This document shows, one piece after another, positions 1 to 8,417 of a DNA stretch of 64,000 bases; positions within the stretch are counted from its first letter, which is position 1, and each line of letters begins with the position of its first letter. Under the pieces are notes generated by a model, which searched no databases, was not told the origin of the DNA, and worked only from the letters and a program-made list of their open reading frames with translations. The DNA comes from Nocardiopsis kunsanensis DSM 44524 (GTDB taxonomy: Bacteria > Actinomycetota > Actinomycetes > Streptosporangiales > Streptosporangiaceae). Location of the stretch: NCBI RefSeq assembly GCF_000340965.1, contig NZ_ANAY01000014.1, forward strand, positions 62,001 through 126,000. Direction: 5' to 3'. The translations under genes and the position numbers were made by a program.

Positions 1-773
1 GGCTCCTCTTTCCGTCCGGAGAATTCCTCGTGGTCGAACGTCATGTGTGCCCCCAAGTGATAGGCCGAGAGCGCGCAATCGGACTCCGGGCACGCCTCCA
101 ACCCCAGCCACTTCCTGCGAAATCGCTGGTCATAGCGCTTCTTCACCCTGGAGGAAGGGGGCTCTCCTGCCAGGTCGAGGGACTCGCCCCGGGTTTGGGA
201 CGTAGACATTTCGTCTTTGGTGACGCTCCGCCACCAACCGATATGTGCATTTTCTGCCGTGTTCCGGCGTCGATCACTCACTGACTTCCCCCTCCCGAGC
301 ACAGAAAATTTTTTCCCTCGGACCATTCGGCGGTCGACCGGAGACCCCATCGGGACTCTCGAACATGAGAGTTTGGGCGAACCCCTCAGGTTCTGGCACC
401 CAGGAGGCGGCCGCGGGAGAGACGGCGACGAGGGCGAGGGAGCGCGCGGGCGGCAGGTCAGCCGCATAGCGCCGGATCCGCCGGGAGCGGCTCCGAGGGC
501 TCCGGGTCGTCGGCCGGGCGGAAGTACGGATCCCCGGCACCACACGGACCGGGGCGTGAGCGAACGAGTGTTCACGTGGCGCGGCAAGTAGGGTTTGCAT
601 GTCGATCTGTCCGTTCAGGTCGGCCATGGCCCCGGGACGTGCTGCTACACGTCGCCGGGGTTTCTTCATTCACCTGCTGATCTGATGGTACGTCACTCTT
701 ACCTACCCGTACATAGACTTCAACAGACTGACCCACTAGGGGCCATTGACCTCCGCCCAGCCATGCTCTTCAC
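1..773. other. Intergenic region without a supported gene
   Basis: About 770 nt at the left edge. The open frames present on both strands have arginine/proline-rich, low-complexity translations, no recognisable domain and no convincing ribosome binding site. A weak inverted pair GTACG (688-692) and CGTAC (708-712) and a TACATA hexamer lie just upstream of the GntR-like gene and could be its promoter or operator, but this is only suggestive. Confidence 0.5.
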
Positions 774-1040
774 ATGGACTTGCCGAGTGGCTACGGGCCG
801 AACACAGAAATCGACGACGAGGGCATGGACCCGGTGTGGAAGCAGCTTGCTGCGATCCTCCTCGCGCGTATCGACGCGGAGGTGTACCCGGCAGGCAGAG
901 CCATCCCTTCGCTGACACAGCTCCTGCAAGAGTTCGGTGTCTCCAGAGGCACGGTGCTGAAGGCGACTGGTCATCTGGAAGACGCAGGGGTCCTACACGC
1001 TGTGCAGGGACGTGGAGTGTTCGTCCTGCCGAAGCAGTGA
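774..1040 (+). CDS. Short GntR-family transcriptional regulator
   Basis: An 88-residue protein that is almost only a winged helix-turn-helix of GntR type. The VWKQLAAILLARI helix, the P-SLTQLLQEFGVSRGTVLKA recognition region and the QGRGVFVLP wing are all clear. No effector-binding domain follows, as in short YtrA-like or stand-alone GntR proteins of actinomycetes. An internal ATG at 825 (MDPVWKQ) lines up with where the family homology begins and could be the true start, giving about 71 residues. The gene stands alone. Its target and ligand cannot be inferred from the sequence. Confidence 0.75.
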   Translation: MDLPSGYGPNTEIDDEGMDPVWKQLAAILLARIDAEVYPAGRAIPSLTQLLQEFGVSRGTVLKATGHLEDAGVLHAVQGRGVFVLPKQ

Positions 1041-1251
1041 CCACAGACCCTCCGGGCGCAGGAACTGCACCCCGAGGGCCGGCGGCCGCGGGGGCCTGTC
1101 GGCAGCCGGGAAGCAGGGGAAGGCGACTCACCGGTCGGAGCACACCTTCTTCCGAGGCCCTGGGGGACCGAGGGGCCGGGTGGGGGCCGGGGCAGCCCCG
1201 GCCCCCAGCCGGCCTTGTGCGTTCGAACTGGTGCGTGTCAGGCAGGGCCCG

Positions 1252-2301
1252 TCACAGGGAGCCTCCGGGGTGGCTGGGGCGCACGGACTCGTACGGCCCG
1301 GCGCCCCCGATGGACCGCTCGCTCTGGCCGGTGTGCGTGGTGCCGTTCCTCCACAGTCCGCCGATGGGCGCCCCGCAGTCGGAGCTGTTGTAGTTGAAGC
1401 TCACGCTGCCCGACATCGCGTCGACGGTGGTGACGGTCGATCCCTCCGGCCCCAGGCTGGAACCGCCTCCACCGCCGGCTCCGCCGTTGAGCACGGTCAG
1501 CTCCGCGGAGCCGCCACCGCCTCCGCCCTGGGCCCCGCCACCGCCACCACCACCTGCGGCACCGAGGTCCTCGTCGTCGGAGGGGCCGTCGGCCCCGTCC
1601 CCGCCCGCGCCACCGCTGCCGGGTGCTCCGGGGAGCCCCGCGTCCGTGGTGTCCCCGCCGGCACCGGGTGCATCGGTGGTCGCGCCTGCGCCGCCTCCCC
1701 CGAGCCCGCTGTTGTCCGAGTGGGGCCGGCCGTCCTGGCCGGTCCGACCGCCGTCTCCCCCGTTGCCTCCCGGATGGTAGGTGCCGGAGGATCCGTCATG
1801 GCCGCGGCCGGCGCCTCCACCGCCACCCGCGGCGATGATCAGGTCCTGGCCCGCGCGGGTGACCACGGTCGCGCCGCCGCCACCGCCACCGCGCAGTGTC
1901 TGGAGCCCGGAGCCGCCGGAGGTCCCTCCGTCGCCGCCGTCGCGGCCGTCGCCGCCGGTGGCCCCTCTGCCCCCGAATGCGGTCCCGGCGGTGTCCACGG
2001 AGAAGTTCTCCCCGGGACCGGCCCGCACGGTCGCGGTCACCTGGGCGGCGTGGCCGCCCGCGCTCGTTCCCGTCCGCCCGTCGGAGGCGTCGGCGCCGTT
2101 GGAGCCGGAGGCGACGATCTCGACCTCGCAGGTGGTCGACGGGTCGCCGGGCAGGGTGAAGGACAGTTCCGCGCCGTCCCGGTGGGTGTACCTCTCCGTC
2201 ACGCTCTCCGCGGCGGCCGGGGCCGGGCCCGCCGCGTACAGGACCCCTGCTGCCAGGCCGATCGCCGACACAGCGCTCACGCCACGTTTGCACACAGTCA
2301 T
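1252..2301 (-). CDS. Secreted glycine-rich protein
   Basis: Starting at the ATG ending at 2301 gives 349 residues opening with a Sec-type signal peptide (MTVCKRG, hydrophobic core, AAA-ES cleavage region). A short N-terminal segment (YTHRDGAELSFTLPGDPSTTCEVEIVASG) resembles the beta-strand edge found before glycine-rich domains. From about residue 75 to 315 the protein is dominated by Gly-Gly-Gly/Ala/Asp tracts. The C-terminus regains ordinary composition with two Cys. The longer frame upstream (to 2496) has no signal sequence and is not used. The architecture resembles surface glycine-rich proteins; function is unknown. The opposite strand reads as poly-proline ORFs that are only shadows. 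Confidence 0.75.
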   Translation of the reverse strand: MTVCKRGVSAVSAIGLAAGVLYAAGPAPAAAESVTERYTHRDGAELSFTLPGDPSTTCEVEIVASGSNGADASDGRTGTSAGGHAAQVTATVRAGPGENFSVDTAGTAFGGRGATGGDGRDGGDGGTSGGSGLQTLRGGGGGGATVVTRAGQDLIIAAGGGGGAGRGHDGSSGTYHPGGNGGDGGRTGQDGRPHSDNSGLGGGGAGATTDAPGAGGDTTDAGLPGAPGSGGAGGDGADGPSDDEDLGAAGGGGGGGAQGGGGGGSAELTVLNGGAGGGGGSSLGPEGSTVTTVDAMSGSVSFNYNSSDCGAPIGGLWRNGTTHTGQSERSIGGAGPYESVRPSHPGGSL

Positions 2302-2801
2302 GGTGAGCACGCTAGGTAACGTACTCTCCGTCCGGGAGTAACGACACCCTGCGTTCCACGGGGGTGGAGGGCGCGGGTCGGGGTCCTGTGCCCGGGCGCC
2401 ATCGGAACAGCACCACTCACCGCTTACCGGGCATGCACCATCAAAACAGTCATCAGCACGGTCGGCGCCGCTTCTTTCCTCGAACACCATCAACACACCC
2501 GGTCATCATGTCCTCAAAATTCGGCCAGGGTCTCCGGCGGCGCTTCCTCCGGCACACACGGGCGTTCGCCCCACCGTGCGCTCGGAGGCCCGCAAATCTT
2601 TGTCCAGAACTTCACAATCAGCCCGCGCTGACCTGGAGAACACCCCTAACCTGAGGCCGTCCCGCACCCTTCTTCCGCCACGGATCCGCATATCAGAGGC
2701 GCACACGAGGCACACCGGACACATCGCGCCACATGCGGACAACAAGGGGCTCGAACAGGGCGCGGGATCGTCATTTCCAGACTTCACACTTCGGGGGCAG
2801 G
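2302..2801. other. Intergenic region, divergent promoters expected
   Basis: 500 nt between the divergently transcribed glycine-rich protein and the glycosyltransferase. It must carry both promoters. It is less GC-rich than the genes, but no confident -10/-35 pair, operator or RNA structure was recognised and the short open frames are not convincing. Confidence 0.4.
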
Positions 2802-5339
2802 GTGAAGATCGCCTACCTGATCAATGACATGTACGGCATCGGGGGCACAGTACGCACCGTCGCCAACCAGACGGCCGCGCTGTCGAGCCGCCACGAGGTC
2901 GAGATCGTCTCGGTCTTCCGGCACCGCGACGAACCGGTACTGCCCGTACCGCCGGGCGTGCGCCTACGGTGGCTCGTCGACACCCGCGACAAGGAGCACG
3001 TATCCACCGGTGAGGGGGGCCGTCCCCTCCACGAGAACGACCCCCGCGCCGGGCAGCCCCCGGAGCTCTTCCCCGTCGAGGACGGCCGGGGGGAGCAACA
3101 CAGCCGCCTGACCGACGACCGCCTCGCCGAGTTCCTCACCACCACCGACGCCGACGTCGTGGTCGGTACCCGCCCCGGACTCAACGTCATCATCGCGCGT
3201 GTGGGTCCGGCCCGCCTGGTCAAGGTCGGTCAGGAACACCTCACCTTCGAGCAGCACCAGGAACCGCTGCGCCGGGTCATGGCCGGCACCTACAGGGACC
3301 TGGACGCCTTCGTCACCGTCACCGAGGCCGACGCACGCACCTACTCCGTGCGTATGCCGCTGCCCGGGGTACGGCTGGTGGCCATCCCCAACTCCGTCCC
3401 CCGCCCGGCCTTCACCACCGACGGCACCAACACCCGCACCATCGTCTCGGCCGGGCGGCTGGCGCCCAGCAAACGGCACGACCTGCTCGTGGACGCCTTC
3501 TCCCAGGTCGCCGACGAACACCCCGATTGGACCCTGCGCATCTACGGGCGCGGCAGCCAACGCGGCCGCCTCGCCAGACAGGTGCGCGAGCTGGGCATGC
3601 AGGACCGCATCTGGCTCATGGGCGCCCACCCGCGCGTGGAGGAGGCCTGGGCGCAGGGCGCGTTCGCCGCGGTGACCTCCAGTGAGGAACCCTTCGGCAT
3701 GACCATCGTCGAAGCGATGCGTTCGGGACTGCCCGTGGTGAGCACCGACTGCCCCCACGGGCCCTCCAGCATCATCAAGGATCAGCAGGACGGACTGCTC
3801 GTGCCCAACCGGTCGGCCTCGGGGATCGCCAGGGGCCTGTCCGAACTCATGGGCAACGATCCTCTGCGCCGCCGGATGGCCTCGGCCGCGCTCAACGACT
3901 CCGAACGCTTCGACCCCTCACGCGTGGTGCGCCTGCACGAGCAGCTCTTCGACGAGCTGCGCCTGGACAAGGCCCAGTCCGGGCTGATCCACCTGAACTC
4001 CACCCAGGTCCCGGCCGCACGGCTCGCGGCCGACGACAGCATCGCCATGGACGAGGACCTGCCCGGAGACCCCGTCCCCGGCCCGATCACGGGTACCGGG
4101 ACAGAGGGTTTCCGTGCGCCCGCGCCGCGCATGGAGCAGCCCTCCTCCTGCCTGGTGGAGGCCACCGGCGACGGGCTGACCACGCTCACCTTCACCGAGC
4201 CGCCCGACAGCATGGTGCTGTCCATGCCGGGTGAGCGCTACACCCACGTACCCGACGAGAGGGGGCGCGTGGTCATCGACCCCTCGGTCGGGCACCTGAC
4301 TGCGCGGGCCTGGGACGTGATGCGTGTCGACGGGGAACGGTCCACGGCAGTGGAGGACGTGCAGATCCACCAGTACGGGTATCCGCTGCGGCCGGAGGAC
4401 ACCCCGGAGTTGGCGTTGGCGATCCCCACGCGCAGCGCGAAGGGGCGGCTGCAGCTGCACGTACGGCGGGCCGCCCACCACGCCGAGGTCGAACACGTGG
4501 AGGTGCAGGACGGGCTCATCACGGTCCAGGGCCACCTGCTCGGCCGCACGACACCCGACCCTCGCGCGCGGTTGACGGTACGGCTGCGGTCGGCGTCCAA
4601 GGTGATGCGGGAGTTCTCCGCCCCGGTGGCGCCCGACGGGAAGTTCACCGCGGTCGTGGACCCGTCCGTCGTGGTGCGCGGTGGACAGGGCGAGTCGGAA
4701 CGCTGGGAGCTGCGCCTGGTCCTGTCCGACGGGAGCGAGGCCACGGTCGGGCGGCACCTGCCGGGCGTGGTGGGTTACAAACACATCATCGAGTACCCGT
4801 CGGTGGAGGTGAGCCCGAACCAGGCGTACGGGTCCCAGGTACAGCCCTACTACACGGTCAACGACCGGTTGGCGCTGATGACCTCCCCGCTGCCTCCGAC
4901 ACTGGGGGTGCAGGCCACCGACGTGCGGCCGCGGCACGAAGGACAGTTGCAGATGGAGGTGCTGCTGGACAAGGTACTGCCCGAGGGCGCCGAATGCGCG
5001 GTGGAGATCGTGCGCGGGGTGGGGGCCGGGCAACGGTTCCCGCTGCACGTGACCCCCGCACGGGGGGCGGATCCGACGCGGCTGCAGGGGGTGTTGAAGC
5101 GCCTCGGGTTGGACGGGGGAACCTCCGCCCGGTCCTCGTGGCAGCTGCGGTTCCTGGTGGGCCCGCCCGGTGCGCTGGACCGGGTGCCCGCGAGCACGGT
5201 CCCCGGACGCACCCACCGGCGTTGGCACCACGGCGGCCACGTGCGGTCGGCGACGGTGGTTCCGATGGACTCGGGGGACGTACGTGTGACCGTCGCGGAC
5301 GTGCACGTCGTCGACGCCCTGCGGCGGCGGGTGTTCTGA
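2802..5339 (+). CDS. GT4-family glycosyltransferase with C-terminal beta-rich extension
   Basis: The GTG at 2802 is chosen because the conserved N-terminal strand (KIAYLINDMYGIGGTVRTV) begins there; the in-frame ATG 69 nt upstream adds only non-conserved residues. The product has 845 residues. Residues 1-400 form a GT-B glycosyltransferase of family 4, with the glycine-rich acceptor loop at the N-terminus, a VSAGRLAPSKRHDLL segment and the EEPFGMTIVEAM nucleotide-sugar EX7E motif near residues 295-305. The remaining 440 residues are beta-rich, without recognised catalytic motifs, and resemble accessory domains of poly-glycerolphosphate or teichoic-acid glycosyltransferases. No signal peptide, so it is probably cytoplasmic and acts on a cell-wall glycopolymer (inference). 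A strong hairpin follows the stop. Confidence 0.85.
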   Translation: MKIAYLINDMYGIGGTVRTVANQTAALSSRHEVEIVSVFRHRDEPVLPVPPGVRLRWLVDTRDKEHVSTGEGGRPLHENDPRAGQPPELFPVEDGRGEQHSRLTDDRLAEFLTTTDADVVVGTRPGLNVIIARVGPARLVKVGQEHLTFEQHQEPLRRVMAGTYRDLDAFVTVTEADARTYSVRMPLPGVRLVAIPNSVPRPAFTTDGTNTRTIVSAGRLAPSKRHDLLVDAFSQVADEHPDWTLRIYGRGSQRGRLARQVRELGMQDRIWLMGAHPRVEEAWAQGAFAAVTSSEEPFGMTIVEAMRSGLPVVSTDCPHGPSSIIKDQQDGLLVPNRSASGIARGLSELMGNDPLRRRMASAALNDSERFDPSRVVRLHEQLFDELRLDKAQSGLIHLNSTQVPAARLAADDSIAMDEDLPGDPVPGPITGTGTEGFRAPAPRMEQPSSCLVEATGDGLTTLTFTEPPDSMVLSMPGERYTHVPDERGRVVIDPSVGHLTARAWDVMRVDGERSTAVEDVQIHQYGYPLRPEDTPELALAIPTRSAKGRLQLHVRRAAHHAEVEHVEVQDGLITVQGHLLGRTTPDPRARLTVRLRSASKVMREFSAPVAPDGKFTAVVDPSVVVRGGQGESERWELRLVLSDGSEATVGRHLPGVVGYKHIIEYPSVEVSPNQAYGSQVQPYYTVNDRLALMTSPLPPTLGVQATDVRPRHEGQLQMEVLLDKVLPEGAECAVEIVRGVGAGQRFPLHVTPARGADPTRLQGVLKRLGLDGGTSARSSWQLRFLVGPPGALDRVPASTVPGRTHRRWHHGGHVRSATVVPMDSGDVRVTVADVHVVDALRRRVF

Positions 5340-5367
5340 CGGGTGGTACCAGGGCTGGCCCGGGTCC

Positions 5368-5396
5368 GTGGGGCGTCTGCTGCGCAGGCGCCCCAC
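5368..5396 (+). terminator. Terminator hairpin after the glycosyltransferase
   Basis: A 13-bp stem (5368-5380 with 5384-5396, one G-U wobble) around a 3-nt loop lies 29 nt after the stop codon. There is no long T tract, which is usual for high-GC actinomycetes. Confidence 0.6.
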
Positions 5397-5476
5397 GTGT
5401 GTCCGGAGCACGCACTACACACGCCCCGGCGAGCACCGCCCGCCTCCACCGGCCCATCCGTCCCCCGCCCGCGGCC

Positions 5477-6841
5477 TCAGTCGAGCGATGCCGCCCGCCC
5501 GCCCCCGGACTCAGCGAGGATCTCCTCGACCGACTGCGCACGCCGGATGCCCTCCCACCGCACACCGCCGTCGGCGGGGTCCACCCCGTATCCCCGCACT
5601 CCGGGGCGCGGTAGGGCGTTGTAGGCGAACGGCGTGGAGAAGTAGTACGCCCCGGTGTCGTGCACGGCGACCAGGTCCCCGGGTTCGGCGGCGGGCAGTT
5701 CCACGTCCTCGGTGAGCAGGTCCCCGGAGAAACAGCACGGTCCGGCCACGTCCGAGCGCAGCCCGGCCCCCTCCGACCCGTCCCCCTCCTGCGCGGATCC
5801 GGCGGCCTTGAGCTTTCCATCGGGCGTGTGGAGGCTGACCCGCAGCGGCCAGGATTCGGGGGCGAACGCGGTCCGGGTCGCCACCTGCGCACCCGCGTGC
5901 GTGATGACGACCTGCCTGCCGCCGATGTGCTTGACGTACTCCACCCGCGCCACGATCGTGCCGGCCTTGGCCAGCAGGGAACGCCCGAATTCGGTCGTGA
6001 GGGAGTAACGGCCGTCGAAGAGCCCCGGCACCATCTGCTCGATCGCCGCCCGGTACTCCCGGAAGGTCGGCGTGGTCTCGTCGGAGGCGAAGTTGACCGG
6101 GAGCCCTCCCCCGATGTCGAGCCGGTCGATCCGGCGGTGGCCGAGGCGTGCGTTGATCTCCTCAGCCAACTCGTACACGGCCGCGATCCCGGCCGCGATC
6201 TGCTTCAGTTCCATCCCCTGGGATCCGGAGTGCACGTGGAGCTGGTTGAGCCAGGGGCGCGCGGCGTAGGCCTCGAACAGCATCCGCCTGGTGCCGGGGT
6301 CGGCCAGGCCCACGCCGAACTTCGAGGTGTGCGAGGCGGTGCTCATCGCCTCGATGCTGCCGGCGCCGGTCTGGGGATTGATACGGAACCCGATGCCGGG
6401 CGCGGGGCGCGCGGGATCGTGGTCCACGTCCTGGCGCAGCCGGTCGATCCGCTGGAGTTCCTGGACGTTGTCGATGTTGAGGTCGGCGCCGAGTTCGAGG
6501 GCGCGGCGTAGTTCGGTGCGGGTCTTGGCCGGGGAGTCGAAGACGATGCGGGAGGGGTCGAACCCGGCCTCCAGCGCCATGGCGAGCTCGCCGGGGCTGG
6601 CCACTTCGCACCCCATCCCGGCCTCGGCGAACCAGCCGAGCACCGGGACCAGGGTCGCGGCCTTGGCGGCCACCGTGTGCAGTCTGCGCCCCGGGCCGTC
6701 GAAGGCGTCCTCGAGTTCGCGGACACGGTCGCGGACCGCCTGCCGGTCCAGGACACCGATGAGCGGGTGGTCGTCGTTGTCGAAGACCCCTTCCGCGGCC
6801 AGGGCTTCGAGGGCGTGTGCCCGGCGTTCGACGGACTCCAT
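5477..6841 (-). CDS. Fold-III PLP-dependent decarboxylase (diaminopimelate-decarboxylase-like)
   Basis: The ATG at 6841 follows an AGGAGG about ten bases upstream and gives 454 residues. The alanine-racemase-like barrel is clear: HTVAAKA carries the presumed PLP lysine, LHVHSGSQ the strand-end His and Ser, RLDIGGGLPV the phosphate-binding glycines, and TEFGRSLLAKAG follows. The C-terminal beta domain has the GDLVAVHDTGAYYFS segment that contributes to the active site across the dimer. In meso-DAP decarboxylase the C-terminal motif reads C-E-S-x-D; here it is GPCCFSGDLL, with Phe in place of the substrate-binding Glu, so the substrate is probably not meso-DAP. It could also belong to the Y4yA-type PLP enzymes. 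It lies 151 nt downstream of gabD on the same strand, separated by a hairpin, so co-regulation is possible but not shown. Confidence 0.75.
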   Translation of the reverse strand: MESVERRAHALEALAAEGVFDNDDHPLIGVLDRQAVRDRVRELEDAFDGPGRRLHTVAAKAATLVPVLGWFAEAGMGCEVASPGELAMALEAGFDPSRIVFDSPAKTRTELRRALELGADLNIDNVQELQRIDRLRQDVDHDPARPAPGIGFRINPQTGAGSIEAMSTASHTSKFGVGLADPGTRRMLFEAYAARPWLNQLHVHSGSQGMELKQIAAGIAAVYELAEEINARLGHRRIDRLDIGGGLPVNFASDETTPTFREYRAAIEQMVPGLFDGRYSLTTEFGRSLLAKAGTIVARVEYVKHIGGRQVVITHAGAQVATRTAFAPESWPLRVSLHTPDGKLKAAGSAQEGDGSEGAGLRSDVAGPCCFSGDLLTEDVELPAAEPGDLVAVHDTGAYYFSTPFAYNALPRPGVRGYGVDPADGGVRWEGIRRAQSVEEILAESGGGRAASLD

Positions 6842-6939
6842 GCCTGCGTACCTCCTCGGTTCGCGTTCACGCCCGCGCACCGCAGCGGACGATCCCCGAG
6901 GGTAATGGTGCGATCCGGACAGCGGGCAGGGCGGGGGAG

Positions 6940-6964
6940 TCCGCCGGAGAGCAAAACCGGCGGA
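6940..6964 (-). terminator. Hairpin downstream of gabD
   Basis: An 8-bp perfect stem (6940-6947 with 6957-6964) around a 9-nt loop sits 28 nt after the gabD stop. It may terminate the gabT-gabD transcript or attenuate read-through into the downstream PLP enzyme. Confidence 0.45.
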
Positions 6965-6992
6965 TCCGCCCCCGTCCCGTCACCTCGGGGAA

Positions 6993-8390
6993 CTAGGTGT
7001 GCGCGACGGAGAAGTAGGTGGGTTCCAGGTACTCCTCCAGGCCGAGCTCAGCGCCTTCCCGGCCCAGACCGCTCTGCTTGACCCCGCCGAAGGGTGCACT
7101 GGGGTCGGAGACGAGCCCGCGGTTGATGCCGACCATCCCGGCCTCCAGCCGGCCGCCGATACGCATCGCGGCATCGGCCGACCCCGCGTAGACGTAGGCC
7201 GCCAGCCCGTACTCGGTCGCGTTGGCCTGCTCGATCAGCTCGTCCTCGTCCTCCCAGACCAGGACCGGCGCGACCGGGCCGAAGATCTCCTCGCGCACGA
7301 TCGCGGCGTCGTGGGACACCCCGGTCAGCACGGTGGGCGCGACGAAGGAACGCGGCAGCTCCGAGGGGACCGTGGCGTGGTGGGCCACCCGGGCCCCGCC
7401 GGCGACGGCGTCCTCGACGAGGGAACGGATCCCGTCTGCGGCGCCGGCGGAGATCACCGGTCCGATCTGCGCGCCCTGGTCACCGTGGCCCACCTTCAGG
7501 GCCTCCACCGCCTTGCCGAAGCGCTCCACGAAGGTGTCGGCGACCCGGCGGTGCACGTAGAACCGGTTGGCCGCCGTGCAGGCCTGCCCGGAGTTGCGGA
7601 ACTTGGCGACCATCGCGCCCTGCACCGCCGCGTCGACGTCGGCGTCCTCGGCGACCACGAACGGGGCGTTGCCGCCCAGCTCCATGGAGGTGTTGAGGAC
7701 CCGGTCGGCGCACTGGGACAGCAGCGTGCGCCCCACCCCGGTCGAACCGGTGAAGGACAGCTTGCGCACACGCGGGTCGGAGAGCCAGGCCGAGACCACC
7801 GGCGCGGCCGAGGTCGTGGGCACCACGTGCACCGCGCCCTCGGGCACCCCGGCCTCCAGCAGGATCTCCCCGATCGCCAGCGCCGTCAGCGGGGTCTCGG
7901 CTGCGGGTTTGAGTACGGCGGTGCACCCGGCGGCCAGGGCGGGGGCGATCTTGCGGGTGGCCATCGCCGCGGGGAAGTTCCACGGCGTGACCAGTGCCGC
8001 GACACCGACCGGGGCGCGTGTGACGATGTTGTGCACCCCGCCGGCGGGGGCCGTGCCGAAGCTGCCCGGGATGCGGACCGCTTCCTCCGCGTACCAGCGG
8101 AAGAACTCTGCGGCGTAGCCCACCTCGGCCTCGGCGTCGGCCCTGGACTTGCCGTTCTCGGAGACGATGAGGGCGGCGAGGCGGTCCTTGGCGGCGATCA
8201 TGCCCCGGTGGGCGGCGCTCAGCACCTCCGAGCGGTGGCGCGGCGGGGTCGCCGACCATGCCGCGAAGGCGTCGTGGGCCTCGGCGACCGCCTTCAGTGC
8301 GGCGTCGGGGCCGTGGTCGGGGGCCGTGCCCACCACGGCGCCGGTGGCGGGGTCGGTCACCTCGAAGCGGGTGTCGGCTGAAGGTTCCAT
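6993..8390 (-). CDS. gabD: Succinate-semialdehyde dehydrogenase (NAD(P)-dependent aldehyde dehydrogenase)
   Basis: A 465-residue aldehyde dehydrogenase of ordinary length. The cofactor region TPWNFPAAMATRKIAPAL-GCTAVLKPA, the FTGSTGVG loop, the general base Glu237 (MELGGNAP) and the nucleophile Cys271 (NSGQACTAANR) are all present, as are the late EEIFGPVAPV and PFGGVKQSGLGREG motifs. Substrate assignment rests on the context: 27 nt downstream of a 4-aminobutyrate aminotransferase in the same orientation. The pair would convert GABA to succinate, oxidising succinate semialdehyde in the second step. Other omega-semialdehydes such as glutarate semialdehyde remain possible substrates. Confidence 0.85.
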   Translation of the reverse strand: MEPSADTRFEVTDPATGAVVGTAPDHGPDAALKAVAEAHDAFAAWSATPPRHRSEVLSAAHRGMIAAKDRLAALIVSENGKSRADAEAEVGYAAEFFRWYAEEAVRIPGSFGTAPAGGVHNIVTRAPVGVAALVTPWNFPAAMATRKIAPALAAGCTAVLKPAAETPLTALAIGEILLEAGVPEGAVHVVPTTSAAPVVSAWLSDPRVRKLSFTGSTGVGRTLLSQCADRVLNTSMELGGNAPFVVAEDADVDAAVQGAMVAKFRNSGQACTAANRFYVHRRVADTFVERFGKAVEALKVGHGDQGAQIGPVISAGAADGIRSLVEDAVAGGARVAHHATVPSELPRSFVAPTVLTGVSHDAAIVREEIFGPVAPVLVWEDEDELIEQANATEYGLAAYVYAGSADAAMRIGGRLEAGMVGINRGLVSDPSAPFGGVKQSGLGREGAELGLEEYLEPTYFSVAHT

Positions 8391-8417
8391 GTTCGTCCTC
8401 CTGTGGGTCGGTCGGGC

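Noticed and set aside
285..335. AT-rich AAAATTTTTT hairpin-like element near the left edge
   Set aside because: The CCGAG/CTCGG stem is only five pairs around a long loop, and no gene ends next to it.
1394..1780. Proline-rich open frame opposite the glycine-rich gene
   Set aside because: It is the complement of the glycine codons (GGN read as CCN); no signal peptide or family.
3918..5411. A long open frame on the minus strand opposite the glycosyltransferase C-terminal part
   Set aside because: Arg/His/Pro-rich without domain; codon-position GC favours the plus-strand gene.
7000..8381. Long plus-strand open frame opposite gabD
   Set aside because: Antisense shadow of a confidently assigned aldehyde dehydrogenase.
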